From Cladorrhinum sp. PSN259 (lineage: Eukaryota; Ascomycota; Sordariomycetes; Sordariales; Podosporaceae): DNA of 64,000 bases. The stretch is from assembly GCA_033725935.1 (NCBI GenBank), contig MU867063.1, forward strand, positions 367,694-431,693, read 5' to 3'. The notes beneath the pieces are model-generated. The model was not told the origin of the DNA. It searched no databases and worked only from the letters and a program-made list of their open reading frames with translations. Both the position numbers and the translations under genes were made by a program. Position 1 is the stretch's first letter. The number at the start of each line of letters is the position of its first letter. This document shows positions 1 to 10,025 of this stretch, one piece after another.

Positions 1-1042
1 TATGAGTGTGTCTTCGCCCTTCCCCGCTCCCCTTCAATAATACACCCCCCACCTACCATTCCCCCGCCGGGGGGGCGGGGGGGGGGGGGGCCCCCCCCAA
101 AAAACAGAATCCCCGTTCCCCCTTATTCCCCCCCCTTCACCCGAATCTCAACGTGTCCTCTAGCAGCAGTATATACGACATGTCGGTCACAAGCTTTTTT
201 TAACCATCTTCAAGGATTCAAACTAATTTAGGTAAAAGCTACGCCCTTAAAAAGCAAGTCATACATACCATCAACCATTCCTCCCGCAGTCTATAGCCTA
301 CCAAACCCTTTTAAGTAAATTCATAGTATCACCAAGACCATCTCTCTCTCTCTCTCTCTTCTTACCAGCATTAATATACTTCAGGCATATCCACATATAT
401 TTTAAACTGGAAGAACATGAAATAAATCCCCAGATAAAAATCCCTCAAGCACCTGATTGGAGTGATTTCTTCACGTATGTTAATATCACCTTACGAAATA
501 CAAGCAAACTTACTTCTCAACGCATGTTAACATCATCTCATCAAACACGAGCAGTCATTCATTTCTCAAGCGTGATCGTATCTTGTTTTAACAGAAAATA
601 ATATCTCATCATACACAAGTAAAAAACTTTTCAAAGTTGATTAATATCTTTTACGTATAAACAAAATTCTTTGATGGTCGAAAAATATCTCCCATCACAC
701 AAATCACATCTTCGCACACATAAACAACTTTTTTTATTTTTTTACTGCGCACAAATACTCTCCTTTTATATACAAGCAACATCATTTCACGCACACACCA
801 GTATTCTTTCTGTATGGCTTGTTCATATTCACGTGTATTGATATCATTCTACGCTATGTTCAAATCTCCCATTGCATCATAAAAACAACCCTCAAACGCA
901 TACTCAAATACTTCCCACTCCCAACAGTTCAATCCCAATGCCCCCAAAGAGAACAAAAGACGTCCGCTAAAAAGAGAAAAAGAAAAACACGCCTTTCCTG
1001 ATAACGCCCTCGTACTTCTCATTCCTGAACCGTTTCCTTCTC
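1..1042. other. Gene-free spacer with simple repeats
   Basis: No convincing coding region on either strand. It holds a run of G and C homopolymers at 61-98 (a likely assembly-sensitive spot), a (TC)n tract at 341-359 and, from about 475 to 900, AT-rich sequence in which similar phrases (TTAATATC..., ACAAGCA..., CTCAACGC...) recur about every 45-60 bases. It lies 3' of the minus-strand gene that ends at 1043. Confidence 0.6.
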
Positions 1043-1840
1043 CTAGGTGAAACCACTTTCCCTGATCTGTTCCACTACACTTCCTCTCTCAGAATACTCC
1101 CCCATCAAATCACCAAGCTTGTTCCGAAAGTCCCAAAACAAGGTCCCCATCCCGCCGTTTTCCAGCCGACGCATAAACCCATACACGGCCATGCGAATAG
1201 TGAAGTCAAAAAGAACTTCTCCGACGTCTACAACCTGGACGCGACCGACCCACACGCCGCCGTTCAGCCACTTTTCCTCAAATTCGTGAATGTTTCTGAT
1301 CCACAGCTTTCGCATGTTGCGGTGCTCAACTAGCATCACGTTGGGGTCGTGAACATACTTGCACAAGTGCCTGACAAAGGTGGTGAGCGAGCCCACGCCC
1401 GGCTCGGGCGGAATCATGATCGGCAGCGGAATCTCAAACTCGATCCGCTCCGCCGGCGTCGGAAACTGCGGCCTGCCGTCTTGCTTGTAGTCTTCCAGCT
1501 CTACCACCATCGCGTCGTACTCGTCCTCGCTGATCTGAGTCAAGTCGAGCTCGTCCTTGTACCGGTCCTTGTTGAGGCACCACAGGCAGTCGTTCTCGAT
1601 GTGCATCCGAGCGGACACCGTACAGCCCGAGCAGTAGTTGAGGCCCCACAGGCGGCAAAAGTGCCTCAGGTAGGGTCTCGTAACACTACCGCAGTCTGCG
1701 CATACACGACGAGGCGTCCAAACAATTCTGTCACTGATTACCTCGGGTGGTCCGGGTGGTCCCCGGAGGTCTCTGGGTAGCGACGGTGGTTCGGGAGGCA
1801 GACTGCTCATGCCTCCCTCCTCGGGGCGTTTCCGTAGCAT
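1043..1840 (-). CDS. Hypothetical protein with N-terminal cysteine cluster
   Basis: Single-exon reading frame of 265 codons. A second Met at 1810 (MSSLPPEPP) could be the real start. Residues about 50-95 contain a zinc-ribbon-like set of cysteines: CADC, then C at about 16 spacing, CSGC and CLWC, in a context resembling metal-binding clusters. The rest is acidic and then hydrophobic/aromatic, with no motif I recognise. I cannot assign a function. Codon use and the length of the frame without stops support a real gene. The opposite strand also carries open frames here, but their products are arginine/valine-rich shadows. Confidence 0.65.
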   Translation of the reverse strand: MLRKRPEEGGMSSLPPEPPSLPRDLRGPPGPPEVISDRIVWTPRRVCADCGSVTRPYLRHFCRLWGLNYCSGCTVSARMHIENDCLWCLNKDRYKDELDLTQISEDEYDAMVVELEDYKQDGRPQFPTPAERIEFEIPLPIMIPPEPGVGSLTTFVRHLCKYVHDPNVMLVEHRNMRKLWIRNIHEFEEKWLNGGVWVGRVQVVDVGEVLFDFTIRMAVYGFMRRLENGGMGTLFWDFRNKLGDLMGEYSERGSVVEQIRESGFT

Positions 1841-2307
1841 GATTAATTCAAAAGATAGAGCTGAAGCAACGTGTACAAGTGCTTTTGGTTAACAGTTAAT
1901 GCTCGTGGTGGTGGTGTTGTTATTCGAATTGAGCTGTGTAAAGAATGATGAAAAGAGATGAAGATAGAAGAAAGTTGATTGAGGGCTCCCTCGGCCAGAA
2001 GAGAAAGGTCTGGCAGAGATGACTGGAGACGTCCTGGTTCCGATGGGAAGTCATGACGCTCAAACAGACATGCTGGAAGGCGTCCCGGGTTCGATCAAAG
2101 TAGTGGCACTCGTGCAGGTATGTCATTGAGGGAAGCGCGAGCCATGGTCCGCTCGGCGGAAGGCGTGGTTCGTGATGATTCAGGAAGGTACAAATGATAG
2201 CTTTGTGCTTGTGTAGGCAAGAAATAATGGTGTCAGAAAGCTCTGTGATGTTCCATTGATGATCAAGCAAGTGCATCAGCTCTGGACAAACGAATACAAT
2301 CTAGCAA
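1841..2307. other. Spacer between two minus-strand genes
   Basis: This stretch covers the promoter and leader of the cysteine-cluster gene and the 3' region of the amidohydrolase gene. A 118-codon minus-strand frame (1920-2276) has no recognisable features and is not called. No repeat or RNA gene was seen. Confidence 0.5.
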
Positions 2308-3439
2308 TCAAAGATTGTATGCCTTCTTTGCTGTTCCACTCCAAAGCAATGCCTGATCGTCCTGGCTCAGGCCAGCAAAATCGCAAACCAACTCAACAAC
2401 CCGATGCCACTTCTTCCAGGCATCATCACCAACGCCCACGGTGCAGACGGGCCAGTTGCTGCCAAACATGATCCGACCAGGACCAAAGGCAGCGACCACG
2501 ACTGCCAACCAGGGAAGAATGGCCGAGACGATTTCCTCAGCGGAGCGAATTTTCAAGCTATCGGGCATCTCCTCGAATAAACCACTGAGCTTCATGTAGG
2601 TCCGGCGGCATTTGCTCAGGGTGAACATGGCAGTGCGCCTGTGTTTTCTGTCAGCTATGAAATCGATTAGGAAAGAGCACATTGCTGTTACTTACCAAGC
2701 AATGAAGGATGGGTCAGTTTGGCTGACAATAGTCAGGTCGGGCTTGCAGAGGTGGTCTGTGACGAAAAAATATCAGCAAATTGGCTTCCTTAATCAACCG
2801 GCAGACTGGGCGGTGCTTACTCAAAATGTAAACAACCTTGTCTTCCTCATCGACGCCCTCGTGGGACCGGTCAATGATATCCACCAACTCCTCCAGTTGA
2901 ATGCGTCCCCTTCGATGTTGATCAATGCCGACGTCGAAGACAAAACGCTTCCGACCAAGAAGCTTCAAGCCGTCGATGAAGGCATCTGTGAGACCAGTGC
3001 CATTCGGCTTATCCTGCAGCAGATATCTGAACCCCTTGACCTTGTCCCAAGCAGGACCAGCTTGCTTCTCGACGGCAGCAAGGTACTCGTCCAACTTTTC
3101 AGAGCCCAGCCCAATTGGTGCCCATGGGATTACTCCAAGGCAGAGCTTGGAATCATCTGCAGAATGGCCCTCTCCTTCCTTTGGTTCACCAGCTACAATG
3201 CGGCGAACCCAATCAACCTCGGCGAGCGGTGCTGTCCAATCCTTTGAGTCGTCATTCTTGCGGTCGGTTTCGATGTAGATGAAACCGGCAAGTTGAGGAT
3301 GGGCGCCAGTTGCTGAGCGGTACTCGTCCACTGAATGCTGAACAGCCAATGGGTTCTCAGGAGTATACCATGCGTGACTCTCTACTTCGGATTTGGGGAA
3401 CAGGTGAATGTGAGAGTCGATGATGGGAATTGACGCCAT
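2308..3439 (-). CDS. Amidohydrolase-family TIM-barrel hydrolase
   Basis: Three exons: 3439-2821, 2756-2696 and 2638-2308, giving 336 residues; the two introns (2757-2820 and 2639-2695) have GTAAGC/GTAAGT donors and CAG acceptors, and all phases agree. The protein starts with IIDSHIHLFP, the HxH metal motif of the amidohydrolase-2 superfamily (Pfam 04909 / COG3618 type: lactonases such as L-fuconolactonase and related hydrolases). Later landmarks are GVIPWAPIGLG, KGFRYLLQD, the NHLCKPDL strand and the C-terminal MFGSNWPVC. In that last motif the residue that is Asp in many relatives (GSDWP) is Asn. The substrate cannot be predicted. The gene is divergent from RPA1, sharing a spacer of about 630 bases. 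Confidence 0.85.
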
Positions 3440-4069
3440 TTTGGTTGAGTGTTTGCAAAAATGAATTTACAGATGCGAAAGATCGGGTCCGGCCCTCAAG
3501 ATTTTGGATTACAGTTGTAAAAGTTGCTGTTTCACCGACACCTGTGACGACTGTGTGTGGATTGGTCCCTGGGCACGCCCGAGTGGAATAAGACCCCGCC
3601 CGCCAGATCACTTACCTATCCAGGAGCAACCACTCAGGAGTGGTTCTTCCCAAAACAGATGGATAAATTGAAATGTTGAGAGTTTCGGCCGAGAGAAGGG
3701 CATCCAGATTTAAGCAACCTGAATCAACTGAAGAGAATACTTTTTTGCACTGTGAAATGGTGACCCATAGTGATGTCCAGGGAAAACATGAAGCTATTCC
3801 AGGTCCTCAGGTACCTATAGAAACAGTATGCGATGAAGATGGAAGTAGGCCCACACTGTGTAATTGATGCACGGACCCACCAACTTTGCAATTAAACCCA
3901 GTGCCCCTCGACGCGTGCAGCCTGGTGTTCCTGACGCGCTTAATCGACGCGAACCCCTCCAGGTTTATGGAACTTTTGGACTCTCTTCTCTCCAAACATA
4001 CATCCAGTCCATTCTGTTAAAACGCCCAGTTTTACACGGACAGATAATCCACACAAAACCCAATCCAGC
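3440..4069. promoter_or_regulatory. Divergent promoter region, amidohydrolase / RPA1
   Basis: About 630 bases separate the two start codons. Within 160 bases of the RPA1 start lie three ACGCG cores (3911-3916 ACGCGT, 3934-3939 ACGCGC, 3947-3952 ACGCGA). ACGCGT is the MluI cell-cycle box bound by MBF in yeasts, which drives S-phase genes including RPA subunits. The functional reading for this fungus is inference. Confidence 0.55.
3911..3952 (+). promoter_or_regulatory. Cluster of three ACGCG (MCB-like) boxes
   Basis: ACGCGT at 3911, ACGCGC at 3934 and ACGCGA at 3947, all in the same orientation, 118-159 bases upstream of the RPA1 start codon. One is a full MCB consensus; the others share the ACGCG core. 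Confidence 0.5.
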
Positions 4070-6067
4070 ATGGCTGAGCAACAAATAACACAAGGCGCCA
4101 TAGAGTAAGTGTGCCATCCATGTTTGATTTTTCGAGCTTTTTTTTTTTTTCGAGAGTTCCATCCCAACTGACCCCTTCTCGTAGCGCCATCTTCAACGAT
4201 CCCGAACGCGCTGCCAGGGATTTTCCCGTGCCCGTCTTGCAATGCCTTCAGATCAAGACGCTCGACAGCAAGCCCGGCGGCGCCGCTCCTGAGAGGTACC
4301 GCATTGTTCTCAGCGATATCCGAAATTACATCCAGTGTATGCTGGCAACCCAGGCAAACCACGTCGTGCACGAAGGGCAACTGCAACGTGGCTCCATCGT
4401 GCGCATGAAGCAATGTCAACCGCAGCACCTCAAAGGCAAGAATGTCTTGATTGTCTTGGATCTCGAGGTCATTGAATCACTCGGCGCTCCCGACAAGATT
4501 GGCGACCCCGTTACAATGGACGCGAAATCGGCAGAGCCAAACAACAGCACCATCAGTGGCCCAGGCTTCTATGGTGCCAAGAGCGAGCCAGTTCAAGATT
4601 CAAAGTCGGAGGTTCAAAAGCAACTGGCTACACACGCGCCTGCCGCCGCCAACAATCACAGCAGTACCCATGGCGTGATCTACCCCATCGAGGCTCTCTC
4701 GCCCTATGCGCACAAGTGGACCATCAAGGCACGAGTCACACAAAAATCGGATATCAAGACGTGGCACAAGCAAAGCGGCGATGGCAAACTGTTCAGTGCG
4801 AATCTGCTGGACGAGACGAGCGAGATCAGAGCGACCGGCTTCAACGATGCAGTCGATCAATTTTACGATCTGCTGCAGGTGGGCCAAGTATACTACATCT
4901 CTAGCCCTTGCCGAGTGCAGTTGGCCAAGAAGCAGTTTAGCAATCTTCCCAACGACTATGAGCTCACGTTCGAGCGCGACACGGTGATTGAGAAGGCCGA
5001 GGACCAAAGCTCAGTGCCGCAAGTGCGATACAACTTTTGCAACATTCAAGACTTGGGGTCGGTCGAGAAGGATACCACAGTTGACCTTATTGGTGTGTTG
5101 AAGGAGGTTCACGAGGTTTCTCAGATTACCTCAAAAACTACTCAGAAAGGATACGATAAGCGGGACTTGACCTTGGTCGACAGCTCAGGTTACTCGGTGA
5201 GGGTGACCATCTGGGGAAAGACAGCAACAGACTTTGATGGCAGCCCTGAGCAGGTGATTGCCTTCAAGGGGACACGCGTCAGTGACTTTGGCGGGCGCAG
5301 TTTGTCACTGCTGTCATCAGGAACCATGGCGATTGACCCAGATATCGCCGAAGCCCACCAACTGAAGGGGTGGTACGACTCTAGCGGTAGACACAACGAT
5401 TTTGCGATGCACACCAACGCTGCGTCTGTAGGTGCGGCCACGAGGGGCGATAGGAATGACACCAAGACCATTGGCCAAGTAAAGGACGAAAACCTTGGGA
5501 TGGGTGATAGCCCCAACGGCGAGTACTTCACCCTCAAAGCGACCATTGTGCACATCCGACAGGAGCCGTCGTTCTGTTACCCTGCTTGCCGCAGCGAAGG
5601 CTGCAACAAGAAGGTGACAGACATGGGTGATGGCACTTGGCGTTGCGAGAAGTGCAACATCAGCCACGACCGACCAGAGTACAGGTACATCATGTCGATC
5701 AACGTAAACGACCACACCGGCCAAATGTGGCTTAGCTGCTTCGATGATACCGGAAGAATCATCATGGGCGGAAAGACAGCAGATGAACTCATGGAGCTTA
5801 AGAACACTGATGATCCTCGTTTCTCGGACGAGTTTGAGGCAGCAAACTGCAAGACTTTGATCTTCAGGTGCCGCGCGAAGATGGATACATATGCCGACCA
5901 ACAAAGGTATGTTTTATTTTTAACTCTACTGACGATTTGGCTTCCTCATGCTAATGATTTATTTTTTTTACCTCAGAATTCGCTATCAGGTAATGAATTC
6001 TTCACCTGTGGATTACAAGCAGGAGGCATTCAAGTTGGCGGATCTGATCAAGCAGATGACTGTCTAG
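4070..6067 (+). CDS. rfa1: Replication protein A 70 kDa subunit (RPA1/RFA1)
   Basis: Three exons: 4070-4104, 4185-5906 and 5977-6067, 615 residues, matching the usual length of the family. It is the large subunit of the heterotrimeric single-strand DNA-binding complex used in replication, repair and recombination. Exon 1 encodes only MAEQQITQGAI plus two bases; splicing restores GAIDAIFNDPE, the typical N-terminus. In order: N-terminal OB fold, DNA-binding OB folds A (from SPYAHKWTIKARVTQKSDI) and B (LGSVEKDTTVDLIGVLKEV), and OB fold C with a zinc ribbon whose likely ligands are C480, C485, C499 and C502 (CRSEGC...CEKC). The last short exon encodes RIRYQVMNSSPVDYK and the C-terminal helix. 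Without the second splice the frame would read into a non-homologous tail. MCB-like boxes precede the gene. The next gene (CSN3) begins 467 bases downstream on the same strand. Confidence 0.97.
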
Positions 6068-6534
6068 GGCAAGAGGAGTTCTTTGGTGATGATGTTGTTC
6101 CTGATGGTTAGCCTTGTGATTATTAGAAGTACCTAAAAACTCTTGTAATAAAATGCTGAGTCGAACGACTGGAAATAAAGAAATCTCGAGACAGTGTCAA
6201 ATAAATACACTGTGCTTCCCTCTGCGGGTGACACATGAGCTCCTTCCTTGCAGCCTTGTAACCTTCGGTGGGGCAACAGCTGGGCGTGCTAGGCTTCCTT
6301 CCCCACAGCAACTGCCAAATCGCGGGGAGCTTGGCCCAACTTCCCAGGTTCAACTTAAACTTTCCCAGGTACCAAGTAACTTTGCGACAGCAACAGAATA
6401 CAGCCAGAGCACCAATTCGATCCATTATCCAAAATTGAAACAATCGGCGATTTAGACGACACAGAACGAGGCATCGTCAATCACATGGGATAACCCAACT
6501 TTCAAAATATTGGAACAAATCTTTGGCTTATACA
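6068..6534. other. Intergenic: RPA1 3' region and CSN3 promoter
   Basis: Contains an AATAAA-like signal near 6147 (GTAATAAAATG) and C/A-rich leader sequence before CSN3. No other gene was seen; short frames on both strands here have no features. Confidence 0.5.
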
Positions 6535-8102
6535 ATGGCCCAGCAAGCACACGCAGTGCTCGTGGGTTTCCCATACCCCAACACATTCGAGGATACTGGC
6601 CTATATCACAATACGATAGTGGCACACAGGAAGAATCTAGACAAGCTCGTAGCGTCTCCTGGTTGGGGCGAGATTGCTCCCCAGCTCCTCGAGCTTATAC
6701 ACCCCGCAGTCCACTCACTCTCGTACCTTGCCGTCCTCAACACGGTCAAAGCGAACAGCAGCTACCCCCTAGACCAACTTCTCGAAAAGATCGCCCTCTT
6801 TGTCTCGTCATTTGATGCTCGCCAACTACGATATGGTGGGAGATACTTTTCAAGACTGATCCAGCAGCCTAGATTGGTGGATCTGTTTCCCGTAAGCTCA
6901 TCTACTGTTGACTCCTTCCTACATTACTTTGCCTTTGCTAATGTATTCTTTTATCCATGTGACAGGCTCCAATCGCAGTAGACCTAATCACGACAGCCCT
7001 CCTCAGACTAGACCCCTCCGGCTCCGTCCTGACCAGCCACCACTGCGACCTCCTCCGATACGCTTACATGACATGCACCATTGATGCCGTCTTGCCGCTC
7101 ATTGAGAAGAGTATTGTCTTTTACCCAGGCATGAAGTCAACATCACACGACCGGCTCCCCTGCGACCCGGAAACACCAAGCGTCGGTTTCATAACGGTCG
7201 ATAACGAGTTCACCACGGCGCTCAACAGCAAAGACGTCCTCGAGCACGATTTCTTGCGGGGACTCAGTTTTGTCCACAAGCGCAGATGGCAGGACGCGTT
7301 CGATGCGTTTGAGAGAGTTATTGCCTATCCAATCAAAGAAACGAGCCTGCAGTCAACCAGCAGGTTGATGGCGGAAGCATATAACAAGTGGGTGTTGGTG
7401 GGTTTGTTGCTGAATGGCAAGGTGCCCGAGGTTCATCAAGGGATCTTGACGAATCCGGCAAACAAGCTGTATCAGACGCTCGGGAAACCATATGTGCAGC
7501 TGGGTCAGGCGTTTGAGAAGGGGGATGATGTCGAGAGGTTGCTGGCTGAGTACGGGGGTGTCCCTGCGGTCTTTTGGGACGAAGAGTCCAATGGTGAGTT
7601 GGTGAGACGTGTGCTGGGTCAGTACCAGGCGTGGCAGATTATCAGGCTGGGCGATATTTATACCAAGATTTCGCTCGAGGATGTCAGGTTGGCCACGCAG
7701 AGCGCGGATACGGGGCGGCCGTTGGAGAGTGTGGAACAGGTGAAGCAGGTTGTGCAGGGGATCATTAGGGATTATAAGGGCAACCCTCGGGTGCCCCGGA
7801 TTCTGATTGAGGAAGGTGGAGATGTCCCGTATTTGGTTTTTTCAGACCCGAGTGAGGAGATTGAGGAGCAAGAGTATGCGGAACGGATGGCGGGTACGGT
7901 TAGACGGTTGAAGGCCTTGGGCCCGCTTGTTAAGGCTACGAATGAGCGGCTGGCGACCAGTAAGGAATATGTAAAGGCTGTTGTGGCTGCGCAGAAGCGG
8001 GCGGAAGCTGGGAATGCGGCTGCGTCGGGACAGGGGAACGAGTATTTTGATGATCCGGTTGATGATGAGGATCTGATGACTGGGTTGGCTGCTGGTGCTT
8101 AG
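6535..8102 (+). CDS. csn3: COP9 signalosome subunit 3
   Basis: Two exons, 6535-6891 and 6966-8102, 497 residues; the 74-base intron is phase 0 (GTAAGC...CAG). The start is the ATG in TTATACAATGGCC; the frame extends four codons further only through a TTG. The protein is helical throughout: an N-terminal repeat region (VLVGFPYPNTFEDTGLY, HPAVHSLSYLAVLNTVKA), central helices with FLRGLSFVHKRRWQDAFDAF and KWVLVGLLLNGKVPE, and a PCI-type winged-helix region (YQAWQIIRLGDIYTKISLEDV). The C-terminus is acidic (NEYFDDPVDDEDLMTG). CSN3 is a structural subunit of the complex that removes NEDD8 from cullins; in Neurospora this complex influences SCF-dependent turnover of the clock protein FRQ (established knowledge). 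The assignment rests on overall similarity of pattern rather than one catalytic motif. Confidence 0.88.
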
Positions 8103-9494
8103 GGGGCCACGAGCAGCCGAGCACAGGGAAGGCGAGGTTAATGGAAGTTCAGTGAGAGAGAAGAAAGGATTATGAAGCCGCTATTGCTACTTTTATGGAC
8201 TTGATTGGCGTTGTTGGTATGTGATACAGGTTCTAGGTTCTAGGGATTCTAGAAGAATTTTTACTGGAAGAAGGTCTTTTTATGAGAAATGAAAAGTGTA
8301 GGGTTACTAGAGAGACTAATGAGTGCGGTCAAGTCGAACAATTGTTTATTTTCTGTTTTGGATTAATCAAGATGAAGTGGTCAGAATTAATGTAGACAGG
8401 CTGATGGTCCTTACTGTTCCTATCTGGCTGAATTATATTGGAAACACCCCGAACACCCCTTTCTCTAACTCGCTAGATACTCCTCTGATGCTTCTATACA
8501 CCTGGATCCCAAAGAACGTCTGGGCTGCTCATCCTAATAACGGTGGCAATCGAGTTTACTCGTTCCTGAACTGAGACCCTCTGTCCCTTTTAGCGAAGCA
8601 GGCTACGTCCGTTGGTGACGTCTTCAAGGGACATAAGACTACCGGATCCATCAAAGGCCCCAATGCCCTTTTCCGGCACTAATCTTCCAGAACTTCTTCG
8701 GCCGATCAATCCTGTCACTGTCAAGCTTTAATTTCTTATAGCTTTAGGATCGTAATATTCAAAGACTTTTTTTTTGTTACCAGCAGGGATCACCAAATTT
8801 TTCTAATTTACCAGGACAGATTTAAGACCGAGACCTTCAATTAGAATCAGTGGTTGCTAGTTATTTTGAGCACGTCATATATTTCATGTTTGATTTGTTA
8901 TTTTGAGATCACACATCACAACAGCATCAGCAGAACCGGCAAATGTAAAAAACTTGACTTGTCTTAGTTTAAAAATATAGAAAAGGAGAAGATAAAACAG
9001 AAAAACATAACTCAGCTTCGCGACAAACAAAAAAGAAATTCCATACTTCCATGATCGTTCCGCCTTCCAATTTCGATTTTCGTTCTCAGAAGTTCTCCCT
9101 TGATCTTTAACCTTATTCCCCCAATGATTCATCCATCCATACTTGTTGATTCACCCCCGATAAATCATAAAAGCAATCCTAGTCATGAGCAACCAGTGAA
9201 AACGAAAAAAAAAAAACGAAAACAAAAGGAAGAAGAAAACAAAAAAGAGACTCAAAATCCGTCTAGCCATGTATCCATCACTTTTGCGTATGCGTACTTG
9301 CATTTGATGCATGCCTTTCCTGCATCTCTAGCATGCGTGTGCCTGATCCCTTGTATGCCTTTCTTAATCCTTGATATAGATGTAGAAGAAAACAGCAGAG
9401 ACGTGTCTGAAAACAAGTCAGCCATCTCGAAGAAGAAAATAATAAAGCCCCCTGACTAAAAAAGAGCAACCCGACTTCAATCCACTTCAAGTCT
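8103..9494. other. Gene-free AT-rich spacer
   Basis: 3' region of CSN3 followed by AT-rich sequence without a supported gene. Short frames at 8323-8574 and 9100-9459 lack features. No clear repeat other than A/T runs. Confidence 0.5.
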
Positions 9495-9789
9495 TCACAC
9501 ACCACCCTCACCACCGCCACCAGCGGCATTCCCATTCGGGATCACATTCATCGACGCCATACCCATTCCCATTCCCATTCCCATTCCCATTCCCATTCCC
9601 ATGCCCATTCCCATGCCCAAACGCCCAGGCAAAGGACGGGAAGAACCGACGGGACCAAAGTCGCTTACGACGCAGCCGTTGTTATTATTGTTATTACCAC
9701 CATTACTGCTGATGACGTTGCCAGCGGTACTGGCGTTGAGGCTACTGTTATATCCGTTAAGAGAAGAATCTATTTTTTTCCACAGAAAC
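9495..9789 (-). CDS. Possible 3' exon with Gly-Met repeat (uncertain)
   Basis: A minus-strand frame opens after a TAG acceptor-like site at about 9768 and runs to a stop at 9495. It encodes SSLNGYNSSLNAST, an Asn-rich run, CVVSDFGPVGSSRPL, then about ten Gly-Met pairs and a glycine-rich tail. The composition (Asn, Gly, Ser) resembles other low-complexity parts of the CCCH gene upstream, and the non-repeat part has coding-like codon use. It could be an alternative terminal exon of that gene, but I find no strong matching donor. It may also be chance frame through a (CCCATT)n microsatellite. Confidence 0.25.
9561..9618. repeat. (CCCATT)n hexanucleotide microsatellite
   Basis: About nine copies of CCCATT with two CCCATG variants. 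Read on minus it encodes alternating Gly and Met, so length changes would keep frame. Confidence 0.9.
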
Positions 9790-10025
9790 ACGTTAGCAAA
9801 AACCATTCATCTCGGTTTTTTTTTATTTAACTTTAAAACAAAGTATAAAGGGTAGAGTGCTATGATATGTCATGTGCAGTGACAAAATGAACACTTGAGC
9901 AAAATGAAACCAAAAAAAAGAAAGAAAGAAAGAAACCGCTAAAAAAGGTAATATGTCAAGACAAAAAGGAAACCAGAAACGCAACGCAAAAGCAGCAACG
10001 CAATGGTGATTTCAGCAAGTTGAAA

